Numbered from the stretch's first letter, positions 1 to 8,238 are shown. The stretch is 37,151 nt of DNA from an uncultured Desulfovibrio sp. (GCA_949291675.1 CASEWR010000141.1:1-37151), one strand, 5' to 3'. Made by a program: numbers and translations. The notes: a model not told the origin generated them from the sequence alone.

Positions 1-394
1 GGGAAGGGCTGTGAACCCACGTGTTTTCCCCAGGCCTGCATGGCACACTACAGGCCGCAGGAGGGCCGGAAAAGGCACAGAAGTTTTGAAAAACCGGCAT
101 GAGTTTGACACAGGAAAAACGAGAGCGTACAACTTTTCCCGGTATTCTGGCATATTTTAAGGACGGCCCAAGTCCAATCAGGGAGTACATGCCATGTTCT
201 CCCCCTGCCCGCCGGACACTGGCCGCGTTGCACCGTGTGCAACCTTCCTTGACCCGCTCCAGGAACAGCTTCATGACCGGCTTTCTATTCTCTTGCACAG
301 GGCAGAGCGTTTCAGGAAAGCCCGTATGAAGGTCACAAGGCAGTCCCTGGAGAGTCCCGGGTGGGAAGCCTGATCCCCAACGCGGGAGGGTTTC
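1..394. other. Upstream region of rlpA-like gene, no gene recognised
   Basis: About 390 bases with no convincing coding region. Short open frames occur on both strands, but none has a good ribosome-binding site or a recognisable protein. The stretch holds a candidate promoter (105-133) and a perfect 7-bp hairpin at 227-243 (GTTGCAC, loop CGT, GTGCAAC). If the promoter is real, the downstream gene has an untranslated leader of about 250 bases, long enough for an RNA element. I could not match it to 6S RNA, SRP RNA, RNase P RNA or tmRNA. Confidence 0.5.
105..133 (+). promoter_or_regulatory. Candidate sigma-70 promoter for rlpA-like gene
   Basis: A perfect -35 box TTGACA (105-110), a 17-base spacer and a -10 box TACAAC (128-133, four of six consensus positions). 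Transcription would start near 140. The distance to the next start codon at 395 is long, so the promoter may serve a leader RNA as well as the gene. Motif match only. Confidence 0.5.
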
Positions 395-1096
395 ATGGCA
401 CAACCTCTGAAAAAACTCTGGCTGACCCTGCTGTGCCTTATGGTGCTCGGGGCAGGACTGCCTCTTCAGGCAGATATGGTTTGTGCTGCCGACAAGGCAG
501 ACAAAGCCGGCAGGACCGACAAGGCCGGCACAACAGCAGGCGCGAAAAAAGCCGGGAACAGTGACACTCGTGGTCTCTGGCTTGAGCGCGCCAGGAAGAA
601 TGCCGATTTCATGCAGGGCAAGGCTTCCTGGTATGGCGGTTCCTTTCATTCCGGTGCAACGGCAAGCGGTGTTCCCTATGACATGTACACCTTTACAGCC
701 GCGCACAGGACACTTCCCTTCGGAACCATTGTGCGTGTAACAGATCAGCACAATGGCAAGAGTGTCATGGTCTGCGTCACGGACAGGGGGCCCTTCATCA
801 AGGGGCGCATCATTGACATGTCCTATGCTGCCGCGGACCGTATCGGCCTGGACACCAAGGGTGTCTCCACAGTCAATCTTGAGGTGGTCAGCGACTCCAG
901 GGGCAAGCCTCTCAATGACGCACAGGCCTTCTTCGTGGAATTTGACAGCGCTGCGGGAGCAGAACGCTACGGACCGTATGACAATTTCGCAGATGCTGCA
1001 GCCCTGCAGCAGGCGCTGGCCGTAGCCCATCCCAAGGCAAACGTGGTCCTGGATGACAAGAGCAGGACCGAGTCCGCACAAAAGCCAGCCCCATAG
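395..1096 (+). CDS. rlpA: RlpA-family septal ring lytic transglycosylase-like protein
   Basis: A 233-residue exported protein. Residues 1 to about 32 form a signal peptide with a short basic start and a leucine-rich core. A low-complexity lysine/alanine linker follows, then a double-psi beta-barrel domain from about residue 77. That domain has the family pattern KASWYGG, HRTLPFGT, VRVTD and DRGPF...IDMS, with the conserved aspartates expected in RlpA. The last 70 residues could be a weak SPOR-like domain (FFVEFDSAAGAERYGPYDNF), but this is not certain. RlpA proteins act in the periplasm on glycan strands lacking stem peptides, often at the division site. The start is supported by GGGAGG five bases before ATG. 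The gene stands alone and converges on leuB across a strong terminator. Confidence 0.85.
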   Translation: MAQPLKKLWLTLLCLMVLGAGLPLQADMVCAADKADKAGRTDKAGTTAGAKKAGNSDTRGLWLERARKNADFMQGKASWYGGSFHSGATASGVPYDMYTFTAAHRTLPFGTIVRVTDQHNGKSVMVCVTDRGPFIKGRIIDMSYAAADRIGLDTKGVSTVNLEVVSDSRGKPLNDAQAFFVEFDSAAGAERYGPYDNFADAAALQQALAVAHPKANVVLDDKSRTESAQKPAP

Positions 1097-1189
1097 GCGT
1101 TGCGGCCCGCACCAGGTGCGCACAGGACAGCGCGCGGGAGAGCACGCACAAGCGCACACACACAAGCGTCCACAAAAAACGCACAGAAG

Positions 1190-1228
1190 AAGAGCAGCCT
1201 TTCCGTACACGACGGAAAGGCTGCTCTT
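1190..1228. terminator. Strong bidirectional terminator between rlpA-like gene and leuB
   Basis: A perfect 17-bp stem (1190-1206 against 1212-1228) closes a five-base loop ACACG. The right arm ends in CTCTTTT, giving a T-run for plus-strand transcripts; the opposite strand also ends its stem with CTCTTCTTC. It lies between two convergent genes, so it probably stops both rlpA and leu transcripts. Confidence 0.88.
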
Positions 1229-1322
1229 TTGGTCTGTGTCTTATCTGTGTCTGGTCTGCGTCTGCTGCAGCCTGGCACAACAGGCAGCACTGACAGGGTG
1301 ATGCCAGCGCTGCCGCTGCAGA

Positions 1323-2399
1323 CTAGCCGGCGATATAGCCAGCGACAATGTCCCCCATCTTTTCGCAGCCGACCAGGGTCTTGCCCTCTTCCATGATGTC
1401 AGCAGTACGGTAGTCCTTGAGGGCGCGGCTGACAGCCTGCTCGATGAGCAGGGCTTCCTCAGGCATGTCGAGGCCAAGGCGCAGGAGCATGGCAGCGGAG
1501 AGGATGGTGGCCAGGGGATTGGCCTTGTCCTGACCGGCAATGTCCGGAGCAGAGCCGTGGATGGGCTCAAAGAGGGCAGGGGCTGCGCTTCCCATGGACG
1601 CTGATGGCAGCATGCCCAGGGAGCCTGTGATGGCAGCAGCCTCGTCAGAGAGAATGTCGCCGAAGAGGTTGCCGGTGAGCAGCACGTCGAACTGCGAGGG
1701 GTCACGCACAAGCTGCATGGCAGCATTGTCCACATACATGTGGGAGAGTTCCACCTCGGGGTAGTCCTGTGCCACCCTGCCCACGATCTCGCGCCACAGG
1801 CGGGAGGTCTCAAGCACGTTGCTCTTGTCGATGGAGCAGACGCGCTTTTTGCGCTTCATGGCAGTCTCAAAGCCCACCACGGCAATGCGGCGAATCTCCT
1901 CTTCGGAGTAGAGCATGGTGTTGTAGCCGGTGCGCATGCCGTCGCGTTCTTCAATGCCGCGGGGCTGGCCGAAATAGATGTCACCGGTGAGCTCGCGCAC
2001 CACAATGAGGTCCAGGCCCTTCTGCGCTGTCTCGGGCTTCAGCAGGCAGGCGCCGGCAAGCTCGGGTAAAAGCAGGGCAGGACGCAGGTTGGCAAAGAGG
2101 CCAAGGGCCTTGCGGATGCCGAGAATACCCTTTTCAGGACGCTTTTCCGGAGCCAGGGCATCCCATTTGGGGCCGCCCACAGCACCCAGGAAGACAGCGT
2201 CAGCAGCCTTGCAGGCAGCAATGGTTTCCTCAGGCAGGGGATTGCCAGTGGCGTCATAGGCGGCACCGCCAATGAGCGCCTCAGTGAAGACAAGTTCCTT
2301 GCCGCCGCGCTTTGCAGCAGCTTCAAGGGCTTTGCGGCCCTGGGCAACGATTTCGGTGCCAATGCCGTCGCCCGGAAGAAGGCAGATTGTTTTGCTCAT
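1323..2399 (-). CDS. leuB: 3-isopropylmalate dehydrogenase
   Basis: Catalyses NAD-dependent oxidation and decarboxylation of 3-isopropylmalate to 2-oxoisocaproate, the third step of leucine synthesis. The 358-residue protein begins [14 protein letters not shown], the usual family start, and carries [11 protein letters not shown], the catalytic Tyr/Lys region, and the C-terminal signature with [13 protein letters not shown]. The reading frame stays open upstream to a TTG at 2585, adding 62 residues of a 19-residue repeat ([12 protein letters not shown]). That extension comes from the intergenic hairpin array and is absent from LeuB proteins, so ATG at 2399 is preferred. AAGGAG lies about 24 bases upstream of that ATG with a hairpin in between; folding it would bring the site to normal spacing. 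Last gene of the leuACDB cluster. Confidence 0.95.
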   Translation of the reverse strand: MSKTICLLPGDGIGTEIVAQGRKALEAAAKRGGKELVFTEALIGGAAYDATGNPLPEETIAACKAADAVFLGAVGGPKWDALAPEKRPEKGILGIRKALGLFANLRPALLLPELAGACLLKPETAQKGLDLIVVRELTGDIYFGQPRGIEERDGMRTGYNTMLYSEEEIRRIAVVGFETAMKRKKRVCSIDKSNVLETSRLWREIVGRVAQDYPEVELSHMYVDNAAMQLVRDPSQFDVLLTGNLFGDILSDEAAAITGSLGMLPSASMGSAAPALFEPIHGSAPDIAGQDKANPLATILSAAMLLRLGLDMPEEALLIEQAVSRALKDYRTADIMEEGKTLVGCEKMGDIVAGYIAG

Positions 2400-2407
2400 A
2401 ATTGTCC

Positions 2408-2592
2408 GCCGCAACCGCGGCTTCTCCTTAACATCCGCCGCAACAGCGGCTTTTCCTGATACCCGCCGCAAGTGCGGCTTTTCCTTAACATCCGCCGCAA
2501 TCGCGGCTTTTCCTGATACCCGCCGCAACCGCGGCTTTTGCTTAACATCCGCCGCAATCGCGGCTTTTCCTGATATCCGCCGCAACAGCGGC
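2408..2592 (-). repeat. 57-bp periodic array of seven GCCGC/GCGGC hairpins between leuD and leuB
   Basis: Seven short palindromes, each GCCGC, a four-base loop, then GCGGC, start at plus-strand positions 2408, 2437, 2465, 2494, 2522, 2551 and 2579. The spacing alternates 29, 28, 29, 28, 29, 28, so the true period is 57 bp. Stems are invariant while loops vary (on the mRNA: UGUU, GAUU, GGUU, GAUU, ACUU, UGUU, GGUU). The two alternating linkers read GGATATCAGGAAAA and GGATGTTAAGGAAAA types and contain ribosome-binding-like purine runs. Because 57 is a multiple of three, several frames remain open. The array fills nearly the whole gap between leuD and leuB and would be transcribed in the leu mRNA. 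Confidence 0.95.
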
Positions 2593-2598
2593 GTTGCA

Positions 2599-3096
2599 TT
2601 ATTCAGCGCCCAGACGGGACTTCACGTAGTTGACCAGGCCTCCCTTAGAGACAATTTCCGCCATGGAGGCGGGAATGGGAGGACATGACCAGGACTTGCC
2701 ATTGGTGTGGTCAGTGATGGTGCCGGTCTCGGTATTCACTTCCAGGGTGTCGCCGTCCTGAATGTCGTTTACCTCGTCGCCGAGCTCAAAGAGCATGAGG
2801 CCGGTGTTGAAGGCATTACGGTAGAAGATGCGGGCAAAGCTGTGGCCGATGACCACCGGGATGCCGGCGCCGAGAATGGCAATGGGGGCGTGCTCACGGG
2901 AGGAACCGCAGCCGAAGTTGCGGCCTGCCACCAGGATGTCGCCCTCCTGCACCTGCTTGACCCAGTCGGGGTCAAGACCGGCCATGCACTTTTCACCAAG
3001 GATCTTGGGATCGCCGGTGACCAGATAGACGGCAGGGATGATGGCGTCCGTATCAATGTGATCGCCGACCTTGCGAACAGTACCTTTGAATTGCAT
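2599..3096 (-). CDS. leuD: 3-isopropylmalate dehydratase small subunit
   Basis: Small (swivel-domain) subunit of isopropylmalate isomerase, which with LeuC converts 2- to 3-isopropylmalate. The 165-residue length fits the short LeuD class paired with roughly 420-residue LeuC proteins (bacterial and archaeal homoaconitase-like type), not the 200-residue enterobacterial form. Key motifs are [10 protein letters not shown] near the N-terminus and [14 protein letters not shown] around residues 57-70, the substrate-binding loop. AGGAGG lies five bases before ATG. It follows leuC after 17 bases, so the two are probably translationally coupled, giving equal subunits. Confidence 0.95.
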   Translation of the reverse strand: MQFKGTVRKVGDHIDTDAIIPAVYLVTGDPKILGEKCMAGLDPDWVKQVQEGDILVAGRNFGCGSSREHAPIAILGAGIPVVIGHSFARIFYRNAFNTGLMLFELGDEVNDIQDGDTLEVNTETGTITDHTNGKSWSCPPIPASMAEIVSKGGLVNYVKSRLGAE

Positions 3097-3113
3097 GTGA
3101 CCTCCTGGAGGGC

Positions 3114-4376
3114 CTACAGGGCATCAGGCCCGATGATGCGGCCGGCAATGGCGCTTGCTGCAGCAGTAAGCGGGTTGGCCAGATAGACTTCACTCTCAAG
3201 GCTGCCCATGCGGCCCCGGAAGTTTCTGTTGGTGGTGGAAATGGCGCGCTCGCCGTCGCCAAGGATACCCATGTAGCCGCCAAGGCAGGGACCGCAGGTG
3301 CAGGGACCCACGATGCAGCCGGCGTCCATGAAGATTTCCATAAGGCCCTCGGACAGGCACTTCTTCCACACTGTGGGGGTGGAGGGCAGGATGATGCAGC
3401 GCACGCCCTTCTTCACCTTGCGGCCCTTGAGCACGCTGGCTGCGTCCAGCATGTCGGAGTAGCGGCCATTGGTGCAGGAGCCGATGACAACCTGCTGAAT
3501 CGGCACATCGCCAAGCTCGGCCACGCTCTTCACATTGCTGGGAATGTGGGGGCAGGCAACCACGGGGCCCTGGCCGGTCACATCAATGGTGAGTTCCTGC
3601 TCGTAGGTACAGCCCGGGTCAGCAGCGAACTTTTCGGTGACGTCAGGACGCTTGTGGGCATGACAGTAGGCCAGGGTCTTGTCGTCACAGGCAAAGAGAC
3701 CGACCTTGCCGCCAGCCTCGATGGCCATGTTGGCCATGGTGAGACGGCCTTCGACTTCCAGATTGTCGATGACGCTGCCACCGAACTCCAGGGCCTTGTA
3801 GAGCGCGCCGTCCACGCCGATTTTGCCGATGAGCATGAGGATGAGGTCCTTGGCACGCAGATTTTTGTCTGCCTCGCCCTCGAAGTTCACGCGGATGGTG
3901 GGGGGCACCTTGAACCAGTTCTCGCCAAGGGCCATGCCTGCAGCAACGTCTGTGGAGCCCATGCCTGTGGAGAAGGCGCTGATGCCGCCATAGGTGCAGG
4001 TATGGGAGTCAGCACCGATGACAAGGTCGCCCGGGGCCACAATGCCCTGCTCGGGCAGCAGGGTGTGCTCCACGCCTGCGTCGCCGCCTTCATAGTAATG
4101 GGTGATCTGCTGCTCTGCGGCAAATTCGCGGCTGACAAGGACCTGGTTTGCCGAGGCAATGTCCTTCTGAGGGGTGAAGTGGTCCATGACCAGGGCAATC
4201 TTGTCCCTGTCAAAGACCTTTGTGGCACCCATGGCCCTGAAGGCCCTGATGGACAGAGGACCGGTGATGTCGTTGGCAAGCACCATGTCAAGGCGGCAGT
4301 TCACAATCTGGCCGTCACTGACAATTTCCTCGTCCGTGTGCTTTTGCAGAATTTTCTGTGCAAGTGTCTGAGCCAT
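3114..4376 (-). CDS. leuC: 3-isopropylmalate dehydratase large subunit
   Basis: Aconitase-family large subunit that carries the 4Fe-4S cluster used to isomerise 2-isopropylmalate. The 420-residue protein shows [23 protein letters not shown], and CGPCLGG followed by [10 protein letters not shown]; the three cluster cysteines are the one in GSCTNG and the two in the CTCGPC region. A TTG at 4382 would add two residues, but CGGAG sits six bases before the ATG at 4376, so ATG is chosen. The cluster order is leuA-leuC-leuD-leuB, with a strong hairpin between leuA and leuC. Confidence 0.95.
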   Translation of the reverse strand: MAQTLAQKILQKHTDEEIVSDGQIVNCRLDMVLANDITGPLSIRAFRAMGATKVFDRDKIALVMDHFTPQKDIASANQVLVSREFAAEQQITHYYEGGDAGVEHTLLPEQGIVAPGDLVIGADSHTCTYGGISAFSTGMGSTDVAAGMALGENWFKVPPTIRVNFEGEADKNLRAKDLILMLIGKIGVDGALYKALEFGGSVIDNLEVEGRLTMANMAIEAGGKVGLFACDDKTLAYCHAHKRPDVTEKFAADPGCTYEQELTIDVTGQGPVVACPHIPSNVKSVAELGDVPIQQVVIGSCTNGRYSDMLDAASVLKGRKVKKGVRCIILPSTPTVWKKCLSEGLMEIFMDAGCIVGPCTCGPCLGGYMGILGDGERAISTTNRNFRGRMGSLESEVYLANPLTAAASAIAGRIIGPDAL

Positions 4377-4393
4377 GTTCAACTCCGTGATAC

Positions 4394-4434
4394 GGGGCTG
4401 AAGCCGCAGCTCTGCTGCGCGCGGCTCCAGCCCC
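4394..4434 (-). promoter_or_regulatory. Intercistronic hairpin between leuA and leuC
   Basis: A 14-bp stem (4394-4407 with 4421-4434), perfect except for one G-U pair in the mRNA, with a 13-base loop. It has no T-run after it in the direction of transcription, so it is not a typical terminator. It ends shortly before the leuC ribosome-binding site. It could slow 3' decay of the leuA message or set the leuA:leuC ratio; both are inferences. Confidence 0.7.
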
Positions 4435-4453
4435 TCACTGTTATTCTTCTGGC

Positions 4454-6007
4454 CTAGTCGTGCTGGCAGTGGACACGCTGGCCTGTTGCTTCCATTTCCT
4501 CAAGGTGGTTCAAGGCGTTCACATAGGCCTTTGCGGAAGCCACAATGACGTCCGGATGGGCGCCGCGGCCCACTGCTGTGAAGCCCTTTTCGGAAATGCG
4601 TACGGTCACTTCGCCAAGGGCGTCGGAACCACCGGTGATGGCATTGATGCTGTAGTTCTCAAGATGCGGCTCTCTGCCCACTATCTGGCAGATGACATTG
4701 AAGACGGCATCCACAGGACCGGCACCAAAGCCTGCCATGCTCTTCTCTTCGCCGTGCACGTCCATGAGAATGGCAGCTGTCGGGGGAATGCCGCCTGTAT
4801 CAGAGCTCTGCACGGAGAGGTGATTGAGGCGGTAGACATCGGGCTTGCGGTAGATCTTTTCCTGCACCATGGCCATGAGGTCTTCGTCGTAGATGGTCTT
4901 CTTCACATCTGCGAGATCCTTGATGGCCTCGAAGACAACCTGCAGCTGTTCGTCGGAAAGCTTGTAGCCCAGGGCCTCGAACTTGACGCGCACGGCATTG
5001 CGGCCGCTGTGCTTGCCAATGACCAGGCTGGTCTCGGTGCGGCCCACAGAGGCAGGGGTCATGATCTCGTAGGTCTGACGGTTCTTGATCATGCCGTCCT
5101 GATGGATGCCGGACTCATGGGCAAAGGCATTGGCGCCCACAATGGCCTTGTTGTTGGGGATGGGCTTGCCGATGATCATGGAGAGCAGGCGGCAGCTGGG
5201 GTAGAGCTGGGCAGTGTCGATATTGCACTCAAGGCCGAAGTAGTCCTTGCGCACCACAGCGTTCATGACCACTTCCTCAAGGGCGGCATTGCCGGCGCGC
5301 TCGCCGATGCCGCTCAGGGCCACTTCCACCTGGCGGGCACCCACCTTCAGGGCTGCCAGGGAGTTGGCAACGCCAAGGCCCAGGTCATCATGGCAGTGCA
5401 CGGAGAAGACGGCCTTCTCGGAGCCCTCGGTATTGCGGATGACGTAGTCGATGAGCTCGGCATACTCGCCGGGTTCGGCATAGCCCACAGTGTCAGGCAG
5501 GTTGATGGTGGTGGCACCGGCTGCAATGGCCGTGGCGCAGGCCTTGCACAGGAAGTCCTTGTCAGAGCGGGAGGCATCCTCGCAGGAGAACTCCACATTG
5601 GAGGTCAGACTGGCGGCATAGGACACGCAGTCCTTGATCATGGCAATGACTTCGTCAGGCGTCTTGCGCAGCTTGTAGGTCATGTGCAGATCGCTGGTGG
5701 ACAGGAAGGTGTGGATGCGGGGATGGGCAGCTTCCCTGATGGCCTCCCAGCAGCGATCAATGTCCTTGCGCATGCAGCGGGCAAGACCGCAGATCTGGAT
5801 ATCGGGGCCTGCCTGCCTGGTGATGGCCTGCACGGCCTCGAAGTCACCCTGGCTGGAGGCCGGGAAGCCTGCTTCCAGCACGTCCACGCCCAGAAGCTCC
5901 AGCTGATGGGCCATGCGCAGTTTTTCCTGCAGATTCATGGTGCAGCCTGGGGACTGTTCACCGTCGCGCAAGGTTGTATCGAAAATGATGAGACGATTGT
6001 CAGACAT
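4454..6007 (-). CDS. leuA: 2-isopropylmalate synthase
   Basis: Condenses acetyl-CoA with 2-oxoisovalerate, the committed step of leucine synthesis and the usual point of leucine feedback. The 517-residue length is typical of the LeuA type I family. The N-terminal TIM barrel shows [12 protein letters not shown] at residues 10-21, the metal-binding [13 protein letters not shown] near residue 200 and [10 protein letters not shown]. The C-terminal third is the leucine-binding regulatory domain, with GGIPPTAAI and [19 protein letters not shown] lies upstream of ATG inside an unusual inverted repeat (6009-6087), so expression may be controlled at translation. Gene order pssA-leuA-leuC on one strand. 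Confidence 0.96.
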   Translation of the reverse strand: MSDNRLIIFDTTLRDGEQSPGCTMNLQEKLRMAHQLELLGVDVLEAGFPASSQGDFEAVQAITRQAGPDIQICGLARCMRKDIDRCWEAIREAAHPRIHTFLSTSDLHMTYKLRKTPDEVIAMIKDCVSYAASLTSNVEFSCEDASRSDKDFLCKACATAIAAGATTINLPDTVGYAEPGEYAELIDYVIRNTEGSEKAVFSVHCHDDLGLGVANSLAALKVGARQVEVALSGIGERAGNAALEEVVMNAVVRKDYFGLECNIDTAQLYPSCRLLSMIIGKPIPNNKAIVGANAFAHESGIHQDGMIKNRQTYEIMTPASVGRTETSLVIGKHSGRNAVRVKFEALGYKLSDEQLQVVFEAIKDLADVKKTIYDEDLMAMVQEKIYRKPDVYRLNHLSVQSSDTGGIPPTAAILMDVHGEEKSMAGFGAGPVDAVFNVICQIVGREPHLENYSINAITGGSDALGEVTVRISEKGFTAVGRGAHPDVIVASAKAYVNALNHLEEMEATGQRVHCQHD

Positions 6008-6008
6008 A

Positions 6009-6087
6009 AAAAAAGACTCCTCTGCATACTGGTATTTGTGTGCAAAAAACGGCCGCGCTGCGGCTTCTACCTGCAGAGAGTCTTTTT
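6009..6087 (-). promoter_or_regulatory. leuA leader with nested inverted repeats covering the ribosome-binding site
   Basis: On the mRNA a 16-base arm AAAAAGACTCTCTGCA (complement of 6072-6087) can pair with TGCAGAGGAGTCTTTTT just before the leuA ATG, with one bulged base. The second arm contains the GAGGAG ribosome-binding site. Between the arms lies a small hairpin, GCCGC-AGC-GCGGC (6052-6064), followed by CG and six T (6044-6049), which looks like an intrinsic terminator. The layout would suit either an attenuator or simply a pssA terminator plus a site-masking stem. I saw no leader peptide rich in leucine codons. Confidence 0.65.
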
Positions 6088-6124
6088 AAAGGCCGCTTGT
6101 TGCGCGGCACGCCGCTCCCACACA

Positions 6125-7018
6125 CTAGTCGTCGGAAGACGAAGTGCGTAGTAGCTGCCTCTGAGAATTTCTGGGAAGCAGAATAAAGGTGTAAATCAGA
6201 CCTGACGCAATGTAGAGCGCGCAGTACAAGAAGCCAAAGACCTTGGGCTGGCTGTAGAGCAGCGCAAGAAGAATCAGGAAGCTGGTGAGTACCCTGTAGG
6301 GATGTGCACGGAAGATGTCATACTCCTTGAAGGAGAAGTAGCGCACATTGCTGACCATGAGCAGGCCTATGGCTGCCGTGAGAATGGCAGCACAGACAAG
6401 GGTCAGGGTGGGCAGGGCTTCCTGGAAGGTGCCTGCAAAGAAGGAATAGCAGACAAGCGTGCAGGATGCTGCCGGGATGGGCAGACCTATGAAGAAACGT
6501 TTGCTGCCTGTGTGGGCATTGACGTTGAAGCGGGCCAGGCGCAGGGCACCGCAGGCCGCGTAGATGAAGGCCAGTGCCACCCCGAGACGGCCGATTTCGA
6601 CGAGCTGCCAGTTCCACATGAGCACTGCAGGCGCAAGTCCGAAGGCCACAAGATCTGCCAGGGAGTCAAACTGCACGCCGAACTCGCTCGCCGAATGGGT
6701 GAGTCTGGCTACCTTGCCGTCCAGCCCGTCCATCAGGGCCGAGAGAAGCAGGGCCAGACAGGCATCGGAAATGCGTCCCTGTGTGGACCAGATGATCGAC
6801 AGAAAGCCGAAGAACATGCTCGTGCAGGTAATCATGTTGGGCAACAGATAGACGGCACGCTTGTCCTTCAGACGCCTGAGACGTCCCATGCGACCGCCTG
6901 CTGCAGAAGCTGGCCCATGAACTTCTTCATGAACTTCTTCATGAGTTTCCACATGAGCTTCTTCTGCCTCGGGACCTGCCATGCTGACGTTGTCGGCAAT
7001 GCCATTGTCCGGGGTCAT
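6125..7018 (-). CDS. pssA: CDP-diacylglycerol--serine O-phosphatidyltransferase
   Basis: Integral membrane enzyme joining CDP-diacylglycerol and serine to make phosphatidylserine. It carries the complete CDP-alcohol phosphotransferase signature D-G-x2-A-R-x8-G-x3-D-x3-D, with aspartates at residues 100, 118 and 122 counting from 7018, and several hydrophobic segments. The start is uncertain: ATG at 7072 is also in frame but has no ribosome-binding site; 7018 has a weak AGGG; 6889 would begin close to the conserved core. Either upstream start adds an unusual acidic, histidine-rich N-terminal extension (ETHEEVHEEVHG) encoded by a 12-bp tandem repeat. It follows psd, whose product uses the phosphatidylserine made here. 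Confidence 0.9.
   Translation of the reverse strand: MTPDNGIADNVSMAGPEAEEAHVETHEEVHEEVHGPASAAGGRMGRLRRLKDKRAVYLLPNMITCTSMFFGFLSIIWSTQGRISDACLALLLSALMDGLDGKVARLTHSASEFGVQFDSLADLVAFGLAPAVLMWNWQLVEIGRLGVALAFIYAACGALRLARFNVNAHTGSKRFFIGLPIPAASCTLVCYSFFAGTFQEALPTLTLVCAAILTAAIGLLMVSNVRYFSFKEYDIFRAHPYRVLTSFLILLALLYSQPKVFGFLYCALYIASGLIYTFILLPRNSQRQLLRTSSSDD
6916..6963 (-). repeat. 12-bp tandem repeat in the pssA N-terminal extension
   Basis: Four consecutive 12-bp units, CATGAACTTCTT twice, then CATGAGTTTCCA and CATGAGCTTCTT on the plus strand. They encode a repeated acidic/histidine tetrapeptide (EEVH type) on the minus strand. Unit number could vary without shifting the frame. The repeat lies outside the conserved catalytic domain. 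Confidence 0.9.
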
Positions 7019-7078
7019 TGCTGCCCTGGGTTGTGTGCTATGCTCTGCTGCCACAGCCTGAATACTCCACATCTGCTG

Positions 7079-7099
7079 CAGGGGGAGCAGCTCCCCCTG
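7079..7099 (-). promoter_or_regulatory. Hairpin in the psd-pssA gap
   Basis: A perfect 8-bp stem CAGGGGGA / TCCCCCTG with the five-base loop GCAGC on the plus strand. No T-run follows on the coding strand. It sits just upstream of the longest possible pssA start and would mask its only purine run, which argues against that start. Confidence 0.6.
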
Positions 7100-7186
7100 T
7101 CTGTCACATGCTGCCGCAAAGCCTCCACAATGCCTGCGGCAGGTATTTTGCCTGTACTTCTGAAATGTACCTGTAGTTTTGCGCTC

Positions 7187-7846
7187 TTATTCAGACGTTA
7201 TGTCGGCAATGCGACGTGCTACCAGGCTCTGTCCTGCAAGCACTGTGTCGCCAAGAGCAACAGTGGGAATATAGCCGTCAGGCAGATAAAGGTCAACTCG
7301 ACTGCCGAAGCGGATCATGCCGAAGCGCTCGCCTCTGGCCAGGCTGTCACCGCGATCTGTGCGGCAGACAATGCGGCGTGCCACAAGGCCTGCAATCTGC
7401 ACAAAGGTCCAGGTCCTGCCGTCGGCATCCGTGAGCTGATAGGTGCAGCGCTCATTGTCCTTGGAGGCCTTGTCCAGGGAGGCATTGAAGAACTTGCCGG
7501 CATGATACCTGATGCCGGTGATGGTGCCTGCCACAGGCACACGGTTCACATGGACATTGAAGACATTCATGAAGATGCACACGCACAGGCGGTTCTCGCC
7601 GGTCATGGGGTCTTCCCTGCGCTCGATCTTCACAATGCGTCCGTCTGCAGGGGACACGGCCACGCCGTCCTCGTCAGGCACCACGCGCTCCGGGTCACGG
7701 AAGAAGTTGAGGGAGAACCAGCACAGGATGAAGAAGATCACTGCCATGACGGCGCAGCCAAGCATGGCAAAGACCAGGGCACCAAGTGCGGTGAGGAAGA
7801 TAACGGGATAGCCTTCCCGCGTAATGGAGCAGGAGGGTTGTTTCAT
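7187..7846 (-). CDS. psd: Phosphatidylserine decarboxylase proenzyme, short type
   Basis: Converts phosphatidylserine to phosphatidylethanolamine with a pyruvoyl cofactor made by self-cleavage. The 219-residue length and single N-terminal membrane segment (about residues 13-43) fit the short, archaeal-like Psd class. Cleavage is expected between Gly181 and Ser182 in [13 protein letters not shown], which splits off a small alpha chain. The motifs SPADGR and [10 protein letters not shown] are also present. AAGGAG lies nine bases before ATG. It precedes pssA with a 168-base gap to the preferred start, forming a two-gene phospholipid unit although the downstream enzyme acts first. Confidence 0.93.
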   Translation of the reverse strand: MKQPSCSITREGYPVIFLTALGALVFAMLGCAVMAVIFFILCWFSLNFFRDPERVVPDEDGVAVSPADGRIVKIERREDPMTGENRLCVCIFMNVFNVHVNRVPVAGTITGIRYHAGKFFNASLDKASKDNERCTYQLTDADGRTWTFVQIAGLVARRIVCRTDRGDSLARGERFGMIRFGSRVDLYLPDGYIPTVALGDTVLAGQSLVARRIADITSE

Positions 7847-8238
7847 GGGAACGTTCTCCTTTGTGAACGTCTGTTCTCATGTGCAGCAAAGGACACTGTC
7901 TGCCTGATGCACGTTATGTGCACGTCAGGTGCATAGCGGATACAGGTATGCTGCAGGCCCTGTGCAGGCCTGATACAGGCATACGGTCAGTTTTGCATAC
8001 GGCCTGCCCTGGAGCGGACCCTGCTGCCGGGCACAGTCCTTTGTGTGCAGTCATGAAGACAGAAAGGATGCAGCAGTGATGCTGCAGTGATGGAGTAAGA
8101 AGGCAGCGATGATGCAGCAGTGATAGAGCAGTGTTAGAGCAGTGTTAGAGCAGTGATGCTGCTGCGATGCAGTCACACTGCAGTCATGATGCAGAAAAAG
8201 GCACTTGTGATGCGGAAATACTGCAGAAACGCTGCCAA
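7847..8238. other. Repeat-rich gap between purL and psd
   Basis: About 390 bases without a supported gene. It holds dyads at 7908-7922 (TGCAC-GTTAT-GTGCA) and nearby GTGCAT and GTATGC/GCATAC arms, plus an 11-bp tandem repeat (8116-8157). It should contain the psd promoter, but no clear TTGACA/TATAAT pair was found on the minus strand. Confidence 0.5.
8116..8157. repeat. 11-bp tandem repeat, AGAGCAGTGTT type
   Basis: Units end-to-end: AGCAGTGAT (partial, 8116-8124), AGAGCAGTGTT (8125-8135), AGAGCAGTGTT (8136-8146) and AGAGCAGTGAT (8147-8157). Degenerate GCAGTGATG copies extend on the left. It is non-coding and about one helical turn per unit. Confidence 0.85.

Noticed and set aside
99..329. 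76-codon plus-strand open frame upstream of the rlpA-like gene
   Set aside because: No ribosome-binding site and starts within the promoter boxes.
2408..2592. CRISPR array or rho-independent terminator series
   Set aside because: No spacers of unique sequence; hairpins lack T-runs after them in the leu direction.
4460..6151. 563-codon open frame on the plus strand opposite leuA
   Set aside because: Antisense shadow of leuA; GC-rich codon bias keeps the opposite frame open. No ribosome-binding site or recognisable protein.
6302..7936. 544-codon open frame on the plus strand opposite pssA and psd
   Set aside because: Overlaps two well-supported genes and the psd-pssA gap; the product looks like nonsense translation.
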